DNA of 64,000 nt from contig NW_025778867.1 of NCBI RefSeq assembly GCF_021130785.1, positions 1 to 64,000 on the forward strand, written 5' to 3'. The notes under the pieces were generated by a model that made no database searches, was not told the DNA's origin, and saw only the letters and a list, made by a program, of their open reading frames with translations. Below, piece by piece: positions 35,401 through 45,169 of the stretch. Within the stretch, counting starts at the first letter, position 1; the number at the start of each line of letters is the position of its first letter. This DNA is from Homalodisca vitripennis (lineage: Eukaryota > Arthropoda > Insecta > Hemiptera > Cicadellidae). The position numbers and the translations under genes are program-made.

Positions 35401-38400
35401 CAAAATACTATTGATGTTTCAATTGTGTTCCAGACCAGTTCTAATAATCTGTGTTAGCTTATATTTCATCATCATGGGTTTGCTCACTCTCTACACGACG
35501 TATAAGGAAAAGGGGATATTTGTTGTCTCTATTCAGAAGGACCCTACTGGATTCTCCCCTGACAAGACATGGGAAGCGAGTTCTTACCTGAAAAAGTAAG
35601 TACATTTGTAGATACTCTTTGTGCATACTCTAATACATAAAAATTTTTAATTTTACTAAGCCAGCATTTGATTGTCAAAGCATTTTACTCAATGTAAGAG
35701 TTTGTGGAGCTATAGTCATCCATAAATTCCAGCCCAGATTTAGACTCTATATATTTGAAAATAGAAAGGTAAAATTTTATCAGAATTTCAGGTTACTAGA
35801 ATTCAGTTTCCTATACAAAGTTTCCTAGCTTTACTTCAGTCCTGCTCACATCTTAATAAAGTGCTATGCAATAAGAAGGATAAGTGTGGATGTCATGCAA
35901 CTCGAAAAGTCTTATTCCAAGATACACTCTAACCTCTAATAATGATCTTCAAGTGGCTGCATTACTGGACTAGGCTGCTGCTTCCAGATATGAATATTTT
36001 TTTCCAAGAGGGGCTGGTCTCTTTTTCCTTATTCGTCCTGTCCTCATGGATCATCAACTGTCAATGAGAATCTATTCAAACAAAATAAGGGGGAGTTCAG
36101 TCAGTGCAGATAAAGGTTTGTTGAGAGTTATAATTAAACATTCAATAGACGGGGTTTGAATCTGCACTGTCTCTAAGTCAGGCCCAAAGTCGGAAGCTTA
36201 GACTACAAAGCCGTTGTTTTACCAGTGTATCATTGGTCCTGACTTTTTCTACTTGTTAAGTTAACTTTTCTAAAGTCACAATATATGTTTCGGCAGTAGG
36301 CAATTGTACTGTGTTATATGTACCAGCTACATTACTTTTACTTCTCAATTTAGCTTTATTTGACTTTAGAATAATAAAGGCACTGTAACCTTTCATGCCA
36401 TCTTTTTGTTGTGTCATGTTGGTTTTGCCATTAAAACAGGAAGCAACTTGGAATTTTTTTGGCACATCAGTTACACACTAAAACAATAAGCTAGGCAATG
36501 AAGGGTCTCGTTATATTCTTCTTTGCAAGCAACATAAACCAAAACGCATTTGTTTCTACCCCACACAAAAAATCACATGTGTTTACATTCTTCATTTAGA
36601 AAGTATTGGAAATACAGTAGTCCCTCAATAATCCAACCAGACATTGTCAGCCTTATCCACAAGTTTTTTTTTTTTTTTTTAGGTAAAAACCTCCAAAAAG
36701 TTCACTTTCGTCGGCATTGGACCAAATCGTCCAATCTGGTCCTGACCAAGTTTCAAATCACTGACTACTTATAGAAAGTTTTGTTCATAAGGCTGAACTT
36801 CTGATTAATAAAAATATAGTAATAAAATGCTGATTCCAATATCATATATTATTTCAAACCACAAATAAAGTCACAGTACAGTACAACCTCACTGTGTACT
36901 ATCATTAAATGTACAGTACAAAATTTATCAACTTTAACACACTACAAATACTAACCATCATAAATTCTAACGACACAATGAGCAAAAACAATTCATCAAA
37001 ATATCTCACAAACTTCCTCTACTATATGTACAATATTTAAAAACAGAAAACCAGTGCTGTTAAATACACTGTCGCTATGAGCTGGGATCTCAAATTGACA
37101 GCTATGATGACATCCTGCCTTTGTTTACTGGCCGGATTACTGGGGGGCCAGACTATAGATGGACTACTGTAGAAGAGAAAAATAGTGATGGAAGAGATCA
37201 TCAGTGAAACTCACAATACTGACTTACACATTTGGGATGGAAGGAAGGCCAGCTTAATTTCCCTTCTGCAACTGGCAGCTTGTTCCATCTGGATGCCTCA
37301 AAAATCTTCTTAAGAAATCTGAATGCTGTGGCGTGGTGTAGAAAAACAATGTGTTAACACAGTACCTTTGTGACAATCAGCCTCAATGGCTTATAATTGG
37401 TTACTTTTGTGACGTTTTTACTCTCAGTGAAAAAGCTGCACTCAATAATCCCTCATCAGAATGGAACAACTGCTCTTATTCTACAATCCAGTCCACACTG
37501 GTTAACCCTTTCAGTGTGAAGACTTTCTAAATTATTAATCAAAAGTGCACAAGATATATATTATAAGAGGTCTGATCCAAAAATGCCATATCATTTTTAG
37601 CAACTCAGGTTCACTTATTAAATATGTGATAATTTTGTTATTCATTGGGCAATTTTTTATATACATTTGTTCAAAACTGTTTTTTACTTTTTGATTCGAA
37701 AATCTTGAAAAATTTGAGGGAAATAAAAAACGGCAAAAAGATACTGACCATGGTTTTAGTTGTCATTTCATGAAATTGTTATTCTCATTACCCAAAGAAC
37801 TACACAAAAAAGTCCCAAATTCAGTGAAACAAGCACACTAAAAGAAAACTTTATTTGAAAAATATTTACCTTTTTATAAAATTATCACCAACAAAATTTG
37901 AGTTTTTTAACATTTCTGGCCATGTTGTTGTTGACTCTCTGCACTGCTTCTGATTGATAAGAATGTGTATGTTAGCCTAAATTGATATTGTGAGTAAAAA
38001 TTATAAAATATTTTTTATGTCCAGAAAACCGAATATTGGTAGTGAAAGCCATCACCATTTTGTCATGTACAACATTATAACACTATTGCAATCATCATGC
38101 GTTCTCACTCTGTATTATTACATACGCAACCGTTCGTAATACTATAGGATAGCAGGTTGAGTGAAATGAGTCAGTTATACTACAAAATGGTGTTCTAACT
38201 TGCATGTGAAGTACCAATATTTGGTAGAATTATGCTTGACTGTCGAATGTTGCAGGTATGATGACAAGTATAACCTGGTGCTGAGCTGCCGAGATAGCAA
38301 GACAGGAGCTGTACGTGAGTCTCAGTTCCTCAAATCTGTGGCTTGCTTCATCGACGAGAACGGTGTCATTGTTTATGACTTAATAGAACCGGAAGTCAGC

Positions 38401-38442
38401 AAATTACACAACAGTATTTCTCAAGACCGTAAAGATAAATGA
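29445..38442 (+). CDS. SPCS2: signal peptidase complex subunit 2
   Basis: Five exons, 29445-29471, 33284-33358, 34287-34420, 35434-35595 and 38256-38442, join without any frame break to 194 aa, close to the usual ~200 aa of SPCS2/Spase25. SPCS2 is an accessory subunit of the ER signal peptidase complex and contacts the translocon. The protein has a short N-terminus ([19 protein letters not shown]), the conserved [14 protein letters not shown] block, two membrane segments ([20 protein letters not shown] in exon 3 and [20 protein letters not shown] in exon 4) and a cytosolic C-terminal domain (exon 5). All introns have GT/AG ends; the exon 2 donor (GTTTGA) is weak. Exon 3 is followed by two frameshifted tandem copies. 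The ATG is the first in the exon and the frame has no upstream alternative. Confidence 0.95.
30459..31146. mobile_element. piggyBac-type MITE with GACGTCATATGACGTC palindromes
   Basis: Terminal repeats CCCTTTAAGGAGTGTG (left) and the inverse of the right end (CCCTTTAAGGAGTATG) match 15 of 16. The flanks are TTCA (30455-30458, one mutation) and TTAA (31147-31150). The palindrome GACGTCATATGACGT(C) occurs just inside both ends (30499, 31114) and in a variant form at 30544. An ATG at 30898 begins a short frame, [15 protein letters not shown], that could be a transposase N-terminal leftover. It lies in SPCS2 intron 1. Confidence 0.7.
31289..31938. mobile_element. MITE family A, copy 2
   Basis: The left end (CCCGGTAAAGTATGATAAGC) and the inverse of the right end (CTAGAGTACAATAAGTGGAT) match each other and the ends of 13590-14073 (shared AGTA-ATAAG-GGA core). 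It lies in SPCS2 intron 1. The frame at 31429-31743 (-) lies within it and is unrecognised. Confidence 0.6.
31998..32160. repeat. dispersed repeat shared with 5228 and 15250
   Basis: TATCTGCTCCCGATAGC with CTGTGGTC.GAATA is shared with 5228-5275. Further on, GATATTCATAATTAAT then GCCAGCTG is shared with 15262-15290. These are pieces of one older repeat family. Confidence 0.6.
32161..33283. other. SPCS2 intron 1, 3' part
   Basis: AT-rich sequence with no coding signal up to the acceptor TTGTTACAG at 33283. The frame at 32247-32495 (-) matches nothing known. Confidence 0.5.
33284..33358 (+). CDS. SPCS2: SPCS2 exon 2
   Basis: 25 codons, [20 protein letters not shown] then DAVKE, phase 0 at both ends. 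The donor GTTTGA departs from consensus at positions +3 and +4, so its use may be inefficient. Confidence 0.9.
34287..34420 (+). CDS. SPCS2: SPCS2 exon 3 (first membrane segment), intact copy of a tandem triplication
   Basis: 134 bases, [20 protein letters not shown] through PFPLS, ending with two bases of an Arg codon completed by exon 4. Acceptor CATCTCAG, donor GTAGAC. It is the only one of three tandem copies that keeps the 7 bases ACGGTCG and hence the reading frame. Confidence 0.95.
34466..34592 (+). pseudogene. SPCS2 exon 3 copy 2, 7-base deletion
   Basis: Identical to exon 3 except that it lacks ACGGTCG after the ATGG of NFALM. This shifts the frame to a TAG 46 bases later. Acceptor and donor sequences are retained (CATCTCAG, GTAGAC), so splicing machinery could still see it. 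The unit offset to copy 1 is 179 bases, equal to exon plus 45 bases of flanking intron. Confidence 0.9.
34638..34764 (+). pseudogene. SPCS2 exon 3 copy 3, same 7-base deletion
   Basis: It carries the same 7-base deletion as copy 2 and so probably arose from it. It also has one G-to-A change (TGGAACTGG) and lost 21 bases just after its donor, leaving GTAACA. Offset to copy 2 is 172 bases. Confidence 0.9.
35434..35595 (+). CDS. SPCS2: SPCS2 exon 4 (second membrane segment)
   Basis: Acceptor TGTGTTCCAG, donor GTAAGT. It encodes [20 protein letters not shown] and the following [14 protein letters not shown] and [19 protein letters not shown], strongly conserved in SPCS2. It starts by completing the Arg codon of exon 3. 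Confidence 0.95.
36003..36242 (-). mobile_element. tRNA-derived SINE, copy 1
   Basis: Read on the minus strand from 36242, it has a tRNA-like head with a B-box-like GATTCAAACCC (36152-36162 reversed) and a body shared with 48127-48357 (CAAAC.GAATAAGG.GGAG on the plus strand, CTGTCC..CCT.ATGG..CA). It is a polymerase III type short retroelement in an SPCS2 intron. Confidence 0.7.
36615..37169. mobile_element. pogo-like MITE flanked by TA
   Basis: The ends are CAGTAGTCC (left) and GGACTACTG (right), flanked by TA at 36613-36614 and 37170-37171. The next bases (TCAATAATCCAACC against GGCCGGATTACTGG) are weakly inverse. An A/T-run sits at 36665-36680. No ORF. Confidence 0.75.
38256..38442 (+). 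CDS. SPCS2: SPCS2 exon 5 and stop
   Basis: Acceptor GTTGCAG, then [40 protein letters not shown] and a charged tail ending RKDK before the TGA at 38440. This is the cytosolic C-terminal domain of SPCS2. Confidence 0.95.
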
Positions 38443-40863
38443 TTTGTTACAAAATAGTGTTAATTTTAAGAGAACTTGACATTTGTGCTGCATTTTGTAA
38501 CTTATTATAATTTTTTTTTACTGAGAGAAAACTACTGGATTTATTTTCATTCCAATAGAAAAGCACACCCTGAGAAAACTGTTAATTCTGTTGCTTATGT
38601 TTAAGCACTTATTTTGAGAGGCTGGGTAATGGTAGTCCTTTTTGTAAACTGCTCTGAAAGGTTAATTTTGTTATTTGTTAGTTCACAGATTATTTCAATA
38701 AATATTTACAAAACAGCGCTGTTTTTGTTTAATTTGCCTACACTTTGTTTAATACCTTACACAATCAATATTTTAATGGATATTTATCATATAAATACAG
38801 GGTGGCCACCTGACCAGAAATGAGTTGGGAATCTGTAGAACCAGGAATATCTCAAAAATAATTTTTCTGTTTCTAAGAACTTATGAAATCAAGAAATAAT
38901 TTTAGCCCTTGAATCAGGACCTGATTAATCTAAAAACATTCTATTTTACATGGTGTGGTCCAGACATATGTTTGCGAGCCTCATTTGACGCCGTTTGGCC
39001 CCCCTAGTGAAGTGGGGAAGAACTAGTGTTATTCTTGGTTAGTTCTTCCCCTGTGTAACAATCCCTTGCGCCCAAACACAGCAATCCATTGGAATTAAAT
39101 TCAGCCGACCGATCGTCTCGGGCCTCAGCCACTATGCGAGCGGTAGCTGTAAGCAGCAAGGCGGTAATGGACGCAATACAAATGGTAGTTTAGTTTTATT
39201 CAGTCACCGAAATGCGTCTCCGAACGATGTTGTCTAACTCTTATCCTTGAGTGAAAATAGCATTTTCAAAGATGTTTCTTAGATAGATTGCACATTCCTA
39301 AAATGTGTACAGTGTTCACACAAAAAACAGACTGGTTTGGTTCAGTGAATATTATCATCTGTTTGGTGGTTGATAAGAGATGCAATCCGGTTTTTTTAGT
39401 ACACTAGTATATGAGTTGAATTGTTATTATACTGATAAAACACTTTTTGAAGAATAAAAATAGTGGATTTTCGACTACAAGTAAACCCAAGAGGGGGGCT
39501 TTAGACCTGACATGATGCACAGCAATGAAAGAATGAGCTAAGAGCTGAGTGGCAGGAGAAGAATTTAATGTCTGGAATTGGTGGCGGATCAGCGGCACAG
39601 TGGTACTGCCATGCTGTTCACTTCTGTTGTGGCCAGTATTGAACGTTCTGTAAAAGTGCAATTCAAATATTAAACTTTGTTACCCCTCTCGGCCACCGCT
39701 TAAGCTTGTATTTGGCCGAGGCCTCAGTTGGTCTATGGACGATTGCTTCTCACACACACGTTCAGATTGTATGTCATATTATATAGATTTAAACAAAGAA
39801 AGTGATGTTATGTTTTGATATCACGGTTGCATACAAACCCTGAGTAAACTATCTGCATTTACACTAGCAAAGATTTATGTCCGAAAGTAATAATCGCCAG
39901 TCCAAACGGGCACACGAGCTCTCGCAACTGTTGCAGCAACAAGTGTCAGACAGCTGTTTGCAAGAACTGGACAGCATTGTCGCCATCAAAATTCCAATTA
40001 TTAACATTGCCAGACATCACTGCCATGTGTGAACAGACTTTGTATCGATTCCTACAACAACCAGAGATACACCCACAGCAAGTACACTCAACATTTCTCG
40101 TGAGTAAAATTGATTATCCTGTTCACATTATGCAACAGTACTTGCACATACTCTCTCGCAACTTAACTTGCCAGTCTGTAGCTGGCCGAATCTACCACGC
40201 ACGTCAGTTTTTGTTGTCACAGTGGCATTGCCTGGCCGACAGCTGTTAAATGCTATCAGTTCTCCTATCAATTATTCATCTGAATAACTTCCCCGCAAAC
40301 GTGAGGATCAGTAGGACAGTATTCATTCTGTACAACCTATATGAGGTATTTCATTGAAGGAGGAGCTCTTCTTATTGGATAAACAATGACTATAACCTAA
40401 CGAACACATGACTTGACCACAGTCTTTCTTGTTTTTATTTACTTTGTAGATAGGGTGATTCTATTCTTGTATTATCTTAAAGGGCAAACGCAAATATACG
40501 AGATTTAAGATCCTGTAAATGAAAACATTAATTGTGCTCGTAATCTGGCAGGTATGGAAGGTTCTGTTCTGTACTGGTGTCTCCTTTCATCGTATAAGAT
40601 ATGCTACGTATTTTGGTTTGTTTTTGTTTATTACTGTTGTTACTGGAAACATAAGTTAAATTTTAATTTCTCTTTAAAGTTAAAAATAGTTTTAAACAAT
40701 AGAAATATTTGGTTTTTACAATACGTTATTTATTTATTTCTTTTAATAAGTAAATAATATTCTGCTAGATTTAATTATTTTCAAGGTAGTCAACTTAGTA
40801 GTAGAACTGTTTCAATTAAAATTTTTTTACTAGAGCCGTTAATAAATTTCAAAATGTAAAATA
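38443..40863. other. SPCS2 3' region and intergenic DNA
   Basis: No supported gene. A segment starting ACAGGGTGGCCACC (38798) looks like a DNA transposon end without visible partner. The frame at 39977-40249 (+) is open for 90 codons but matches nothing I recognise. GC-richer stretches at 39050-39200 and 39900-40250 suggest unknown transposon pieces. Confidence 0.4.
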
Positions 40864-43800
40864 ATGGATACGACTAATCAGTGTAACGTTAAACAATGGT
40901 CGGATTTTACAATATTGCATCAAAACATTCGTAGTATGAGAAGTAACTTCGATTTATTCATTGCTGAATTAAGTAGTAGACATTTGTTTCCTGAAATAAT
41001 TGTACTGACAGAAATATGGATAGATAATGAAGAGTTACAGTTTTTTAAAATTCCAAATTATAAAAGTTTTTCAAATGCAAATGAAAATCAGAGGGCAGGA
41101 GGTATAGCAATTTTTGTAAAGTTGGATGTTGAAATTTTTATATGTGAACCGATAAACTTTAAAACAGCAGATCTAATGATATTAGAATTTAAGTTTAATT
41201 CACAGAGGTTTTGTTTGTTTGCAATTTACAGGCTGCATAGCTTCAGCAAGGACGATTTCCTAGTTGAGATTAATGAGTATTTTCTTCGTAATAATAATTT
41301 TAAAACAAAAAAGAACGCTCTTTTCATCGGGGACGCTAATTTAAATTTATTTGAAAATAGTATGATAATTGACAATTACAATGCGTTTCTTTACTCAAAC
41401 GGATTCGATTGTTTATTGAAAGAACCAACTAGAGTAACGACAGAATCAGTTTCATGCATCGATCACGTGTTTGCTAGATTAGCAAACAAAGTCAAGACTC
41501 AAGTCGATGTAAAGGTAATAGACGCGAATATTACAGATCACAGGATGGCTGTTGTGTGTGTGCGGGTGGTCGATGGCGGGGGAGGGTGGAGGGACAGACA
41601 TCAGCTGATTCTGCCGGCCCCTCCCCTCCCTCCTATCGCGTAGATTACGACGGGCTTCTTGCGCGACTTGAACAGGTTAAATGGGTAGAAGTCTACGACA
41701 ATAAAAACCCGTCAACTGCGTTTGATACTTTTCATAATACCATCCAAAAAATAATTTCTGAAAGTAAATTTGAACAATCAACCAAAACAAGCGGCGTTTT
41801 TAAAATTAAACCTTGGATGAGTGATTGTATTTGCAAAAAAAATAAAAATAAAAAATAAACTATAAACTTGTTAAGCATCACCCAAACAATGGAAAATTAA
41901 AATTGCGTTATAAAAATTATAGGAATAAACTACAATTTGAAATCAGAAATTTAAAAAATTCTTATTACGAGAATACTTTTCATAAATGTAACGGAGATTC
42001 GAGGAACTACGTGGAAGGTTATAAATGAAATAACAGGACAAACGTCAAAACGACCTCCCATACAGTTTTTGAATATTAATGGTAACGAAATCTGCGATAT
42101 TAAACAAATTTGTAATGAGTTTAATTCATTTTTTTGTCTATTGTAGATAAGCTAGACATAAAAAAATTAAAACCTGATAACTTTGACTTATGTTGTTATA
42201 AGAGATTTTTTAAGTTATATAATTCAAGCAATTCCATGTTTTTAGCTCCAGTAGTGGTAGATGATTTAGTATCTGTTATAAGAGATTTGAAAAATAACAC
42301 CTCGCCTGGAATTGATAACATTAGCTCATCTCTAATTAAATTGATGTATCCAAAAATAGTGAATGTCTTACTGTACTTAATTAATTTAAGTTTTGAAAAG
42401 GGCATATTTCCGGATATTTTAAAAACCGCTGTGGTAATTCCTTTGCATAAGAGTGGACCGAATAATGACTGCAACAATTTCAGACCGATATCTTTACTCT
42501 CAACTTTTGCAAAGATTTTTGAAAAAATTATGAAAAAAAGATTAGTTAAATTTCTTGAGCAAACCCATTTGTTTAGTAAAAATCAGTTCGGTTTCAGAGA
42601 GGGCTTGAGTACTGAAACTGCGTTAAAAAACTTTATGGATGACGTACTTGAAGCGATAAAATTCAGGACGCAAAGTTAGTGGATTATTTTTGGACATAAA
42701 GAAAGCTTTCGATACTGTAGATCATGACATTCTTTTAAATAAATTATACTGTTGCGGTATCAGAGGAAACGTTCTTTCCTGGTTTTCAAGTTACTTAAAT
42801 AATAGGAGACAATGTGTAAAAATTAGCAATACTTTCAGTGACTTTGGTATAATAAAAAGTGGAGTACCCCAAGGGTCAGTATTAGGTGCAATATTGTTTA
42901 TAGTATATATTAATGATCTCTGTAATTCAAATTTATATGGTAGAATAACATCATTTGCTGACGACACAGCATTAACTTACATAAAGGATGACTGGAATGA
43001 TATAGAAGAAGCAATGAGTATAGATTTAAAAGCCCTTCAATGGTGGTTCTCAAAGAACAATATGTTATTAAGTCCCGAAAAAACAAAGTACTTAAATTTT
43101 AGCCTGAAAAAAGATCCACAACATTTTACCAAACAAATTTTATACAATTGTGTGAGTTGTTTGTGTACAAACAAAGAGTGTCCTGAGTGTGCAATTGTGT
43201 CTCAGGCTGACAATTTGAAATACCTGGGAATCTTGCTGGATAGGGAAATAAACTGGAAAAAACACATAGACATGGTAAAGAAAAAACTTAATGGTATTTT
43301 AAGAACCTTTTATTTTCTACAAAATATGTGTACAGAGGAAGTTATGAGAATGTTATATTTTTCATTAGTAAATAGTAGATTAGAATACGGAATATTTTGC
43401 TGGGGTGGAACCTATGAAACCAATTTAAAGCCTCTTCTAATGCAACAAAAGAAATTCATTCGATTAGTTAAAAGAAAATGTAGGTACGAGCCATCTCATC
43501 CATTATTTATAAGTTTAAAACATTTTTCCAATTACATATTTGTTTGTGTATAAGGTTTTAAAAATATTTTATGTCACTAGTGGTAATTTTGCCTGTATTA
43601 ATTAATATCTACAAAAATAAATTAAGGCACAAAGACAAAATAGCAGTTCCAAAACCTAATTTAACTATTTTTTAGAAAAAGCTATTGTTTTTTTAGGACC
43701 TAAAATGTTTAATACAATACCAAAAGATATAAGTAATTCAAAAAATATACATATTTTTTCAAAACTATTGAAATTATGGTTATTAAGTAAACAAAATATA

Positions 43801-44251
43801 AATTGTCTTCTGCATACCATAAGTTAAAAAGTTTTATTCGGATCAAAGTTGCACATAAGTATACATTTAGAATTAACATAGATATTTGATAAACAGGAGT
43901 TTTTCTAATCAAAATTAATTGTCAACATTCTATCTGAGCTATCATGAATTTAATTTAGCATGAAGGAACCTCTGCACAGGCTTTGCCTTTAGAGGCCCTA
44001 TATATTCATAAAAGTATGTTTCATTAAAATATTGTTAGTATAATCATATAACTGAAGTGTTTCCTTTTTTTACTTTTAGTTTATTTTGATGTAAGAGTCA
44101 CCATGCAAGTGGTTATATTTAAATGTGTGCTAAGTACTACATATTGTTAAATTGATTTCTTAAGTTATTAGTATACAATTCTTGTACTTGTTTAAAAATA
44201 TGTACGGAACACTTTTATGAATAAAAATATTCTTATTCTTATACTTATTCG
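40864..44251 (+). mobile_element. near-complete LINE ORF2 (endonuclease and reverse transcriptase), CR1/Jockey group
   Basis: The plus strand carries an APE-type endonuclease (40864-41580): LHQNIRSMRSNFD, EIIVLTEIW, FIGDANLNL, ITDHRMAVV. After a linker comes the reverse transcriptase (42134-43553): NNFRPISLLSTFAKIFEK, NQFGFREGLST, DIKKAFDTVDHDILL, SGVPQGSVLGAILF and the catalytic FADDTALTY, then LKYLGILLDREINWK. One frame break at about 42680 splits the RT; others lie near 41600 and in 41860-42130. The 3' end at about 44228-44251 has AATAAA and TTATTC-type repeats. A GC-rich patch at 41555-41660 breaks the otherwise AT-rich ORF. No ORF1 is seen upstream. Confidence 0.9.
41555..41660 (+). other. 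GC-rich patch inside LINE ORF2
   Basis: About 100 bases with long G- and C-runs (GGCGGGGGAGGGTGGAGGG, CCCCTCCCCTCCCTCC) sit between endonuclease and RT in an element whose other DNA is near 70% AT. The two runs are inverse-complementary in part and could pair as a hairpin. The ORF shifts frame here. Confidence 0.7.
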
Positions 44252-45165
44252 ACAGATTGGAAATTTACTACAATTCGGTAATTTCTATAGCAGATAATTT
44301 TCTGATGCATTCTTCATATATTGGCCTGCAGTGGTATATATTTGTAACCACGATACTTTCGTGGGACTGTAATCAGGGCTGCCACCAATAATTATAATTT
44401 GGAAAAACTTGAATTATACATTCGGGCTCCGGGTAACATGTGTAAATTTTTATAATGTCCCTGGAATCTTTACTAGGGACAAATTGATTCTGATACTTAA
44501 TACCTCAGCTCTTTTCACTTGATTCTGATACAAACAGAAGTGCTTAAAATATGTTTCGGAAAATTACGATTTCACAATATTACAACTAGTGATGTGTGGG
44601 AACTGAATCTCAAATCCAAATACTGTAAATCTATTTGCGGACGACAGATCTGATCGGCAGGTAAGCTACAAAACTTCACACTGCATTAAAACTTCACAGC
44701 AACTCCCTGAGTTTTCTGCTGAATTTACAATTTACTTTTAAAATCTTTGAACTGCCACCATTTTGTATTGCATAAATAAAGCTTTGGAAGAGTGGTTTGC
44801 AGCATATTTCTTTGGTTGACTAGCCTTTAAAATTATATGGATATCAACATATGCTTACAGTAACAATTTTCTACTGACTCCTCGAGGACTGTTTCCATAG
44901 AAGAATAGCAGGACACTGAATACATCTTAAAATAGGTGTTAGTGTACAGAAATCCTGTGTGAAGTTTTGTAGCTTCATCTGAAACGGTTACAATAAAATT
45001 AAGCCATTCTCTTGCGCATAAGATGTAAGAAACTTTCGAGCATTACATTTTGTTTAGGATTACCTCTTGAGGTCTAATTTGCGGCATGATTTTCTACTAA
45101 TTAAAATCTTTAATATGGTATGCACATCGGACCTATGTTTCTAGTTAAGATTTTCCACAGACTCC
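44252..45165. other. intergenic, no gene seen
   Basis: No coding signal or recognisable repeat on either strand. Confidence 0.5.
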
Positions 45166-45169
45166 TTAA

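Larger units (their letters stand above)
35596..38255. other. SPCS2 intron 4
   Basis: Non-coding. Holds a SINE (36003-36242) and a pogo-like MITE (36615-37169). A lone TTAACCCTTTCAGTGTGAAG at 37503 looks like a piggyBac-type end, but I find no partner. Confidence 0.6.

Noticed and set aside
37503..37540. TTAACCCTTTCAGTGTGAAG, like a piggyBac-type end
   Set aside because: No inverse copy followed by TTAA was found downstream, so boundaries cannot be set.
39977..40249. 90-codon frame on the plus strand
   Set aside because: No recognisable domain; the surrounding GC-richer DNA suggests a transposon piece, but without ends or motifs I cannot support a call.
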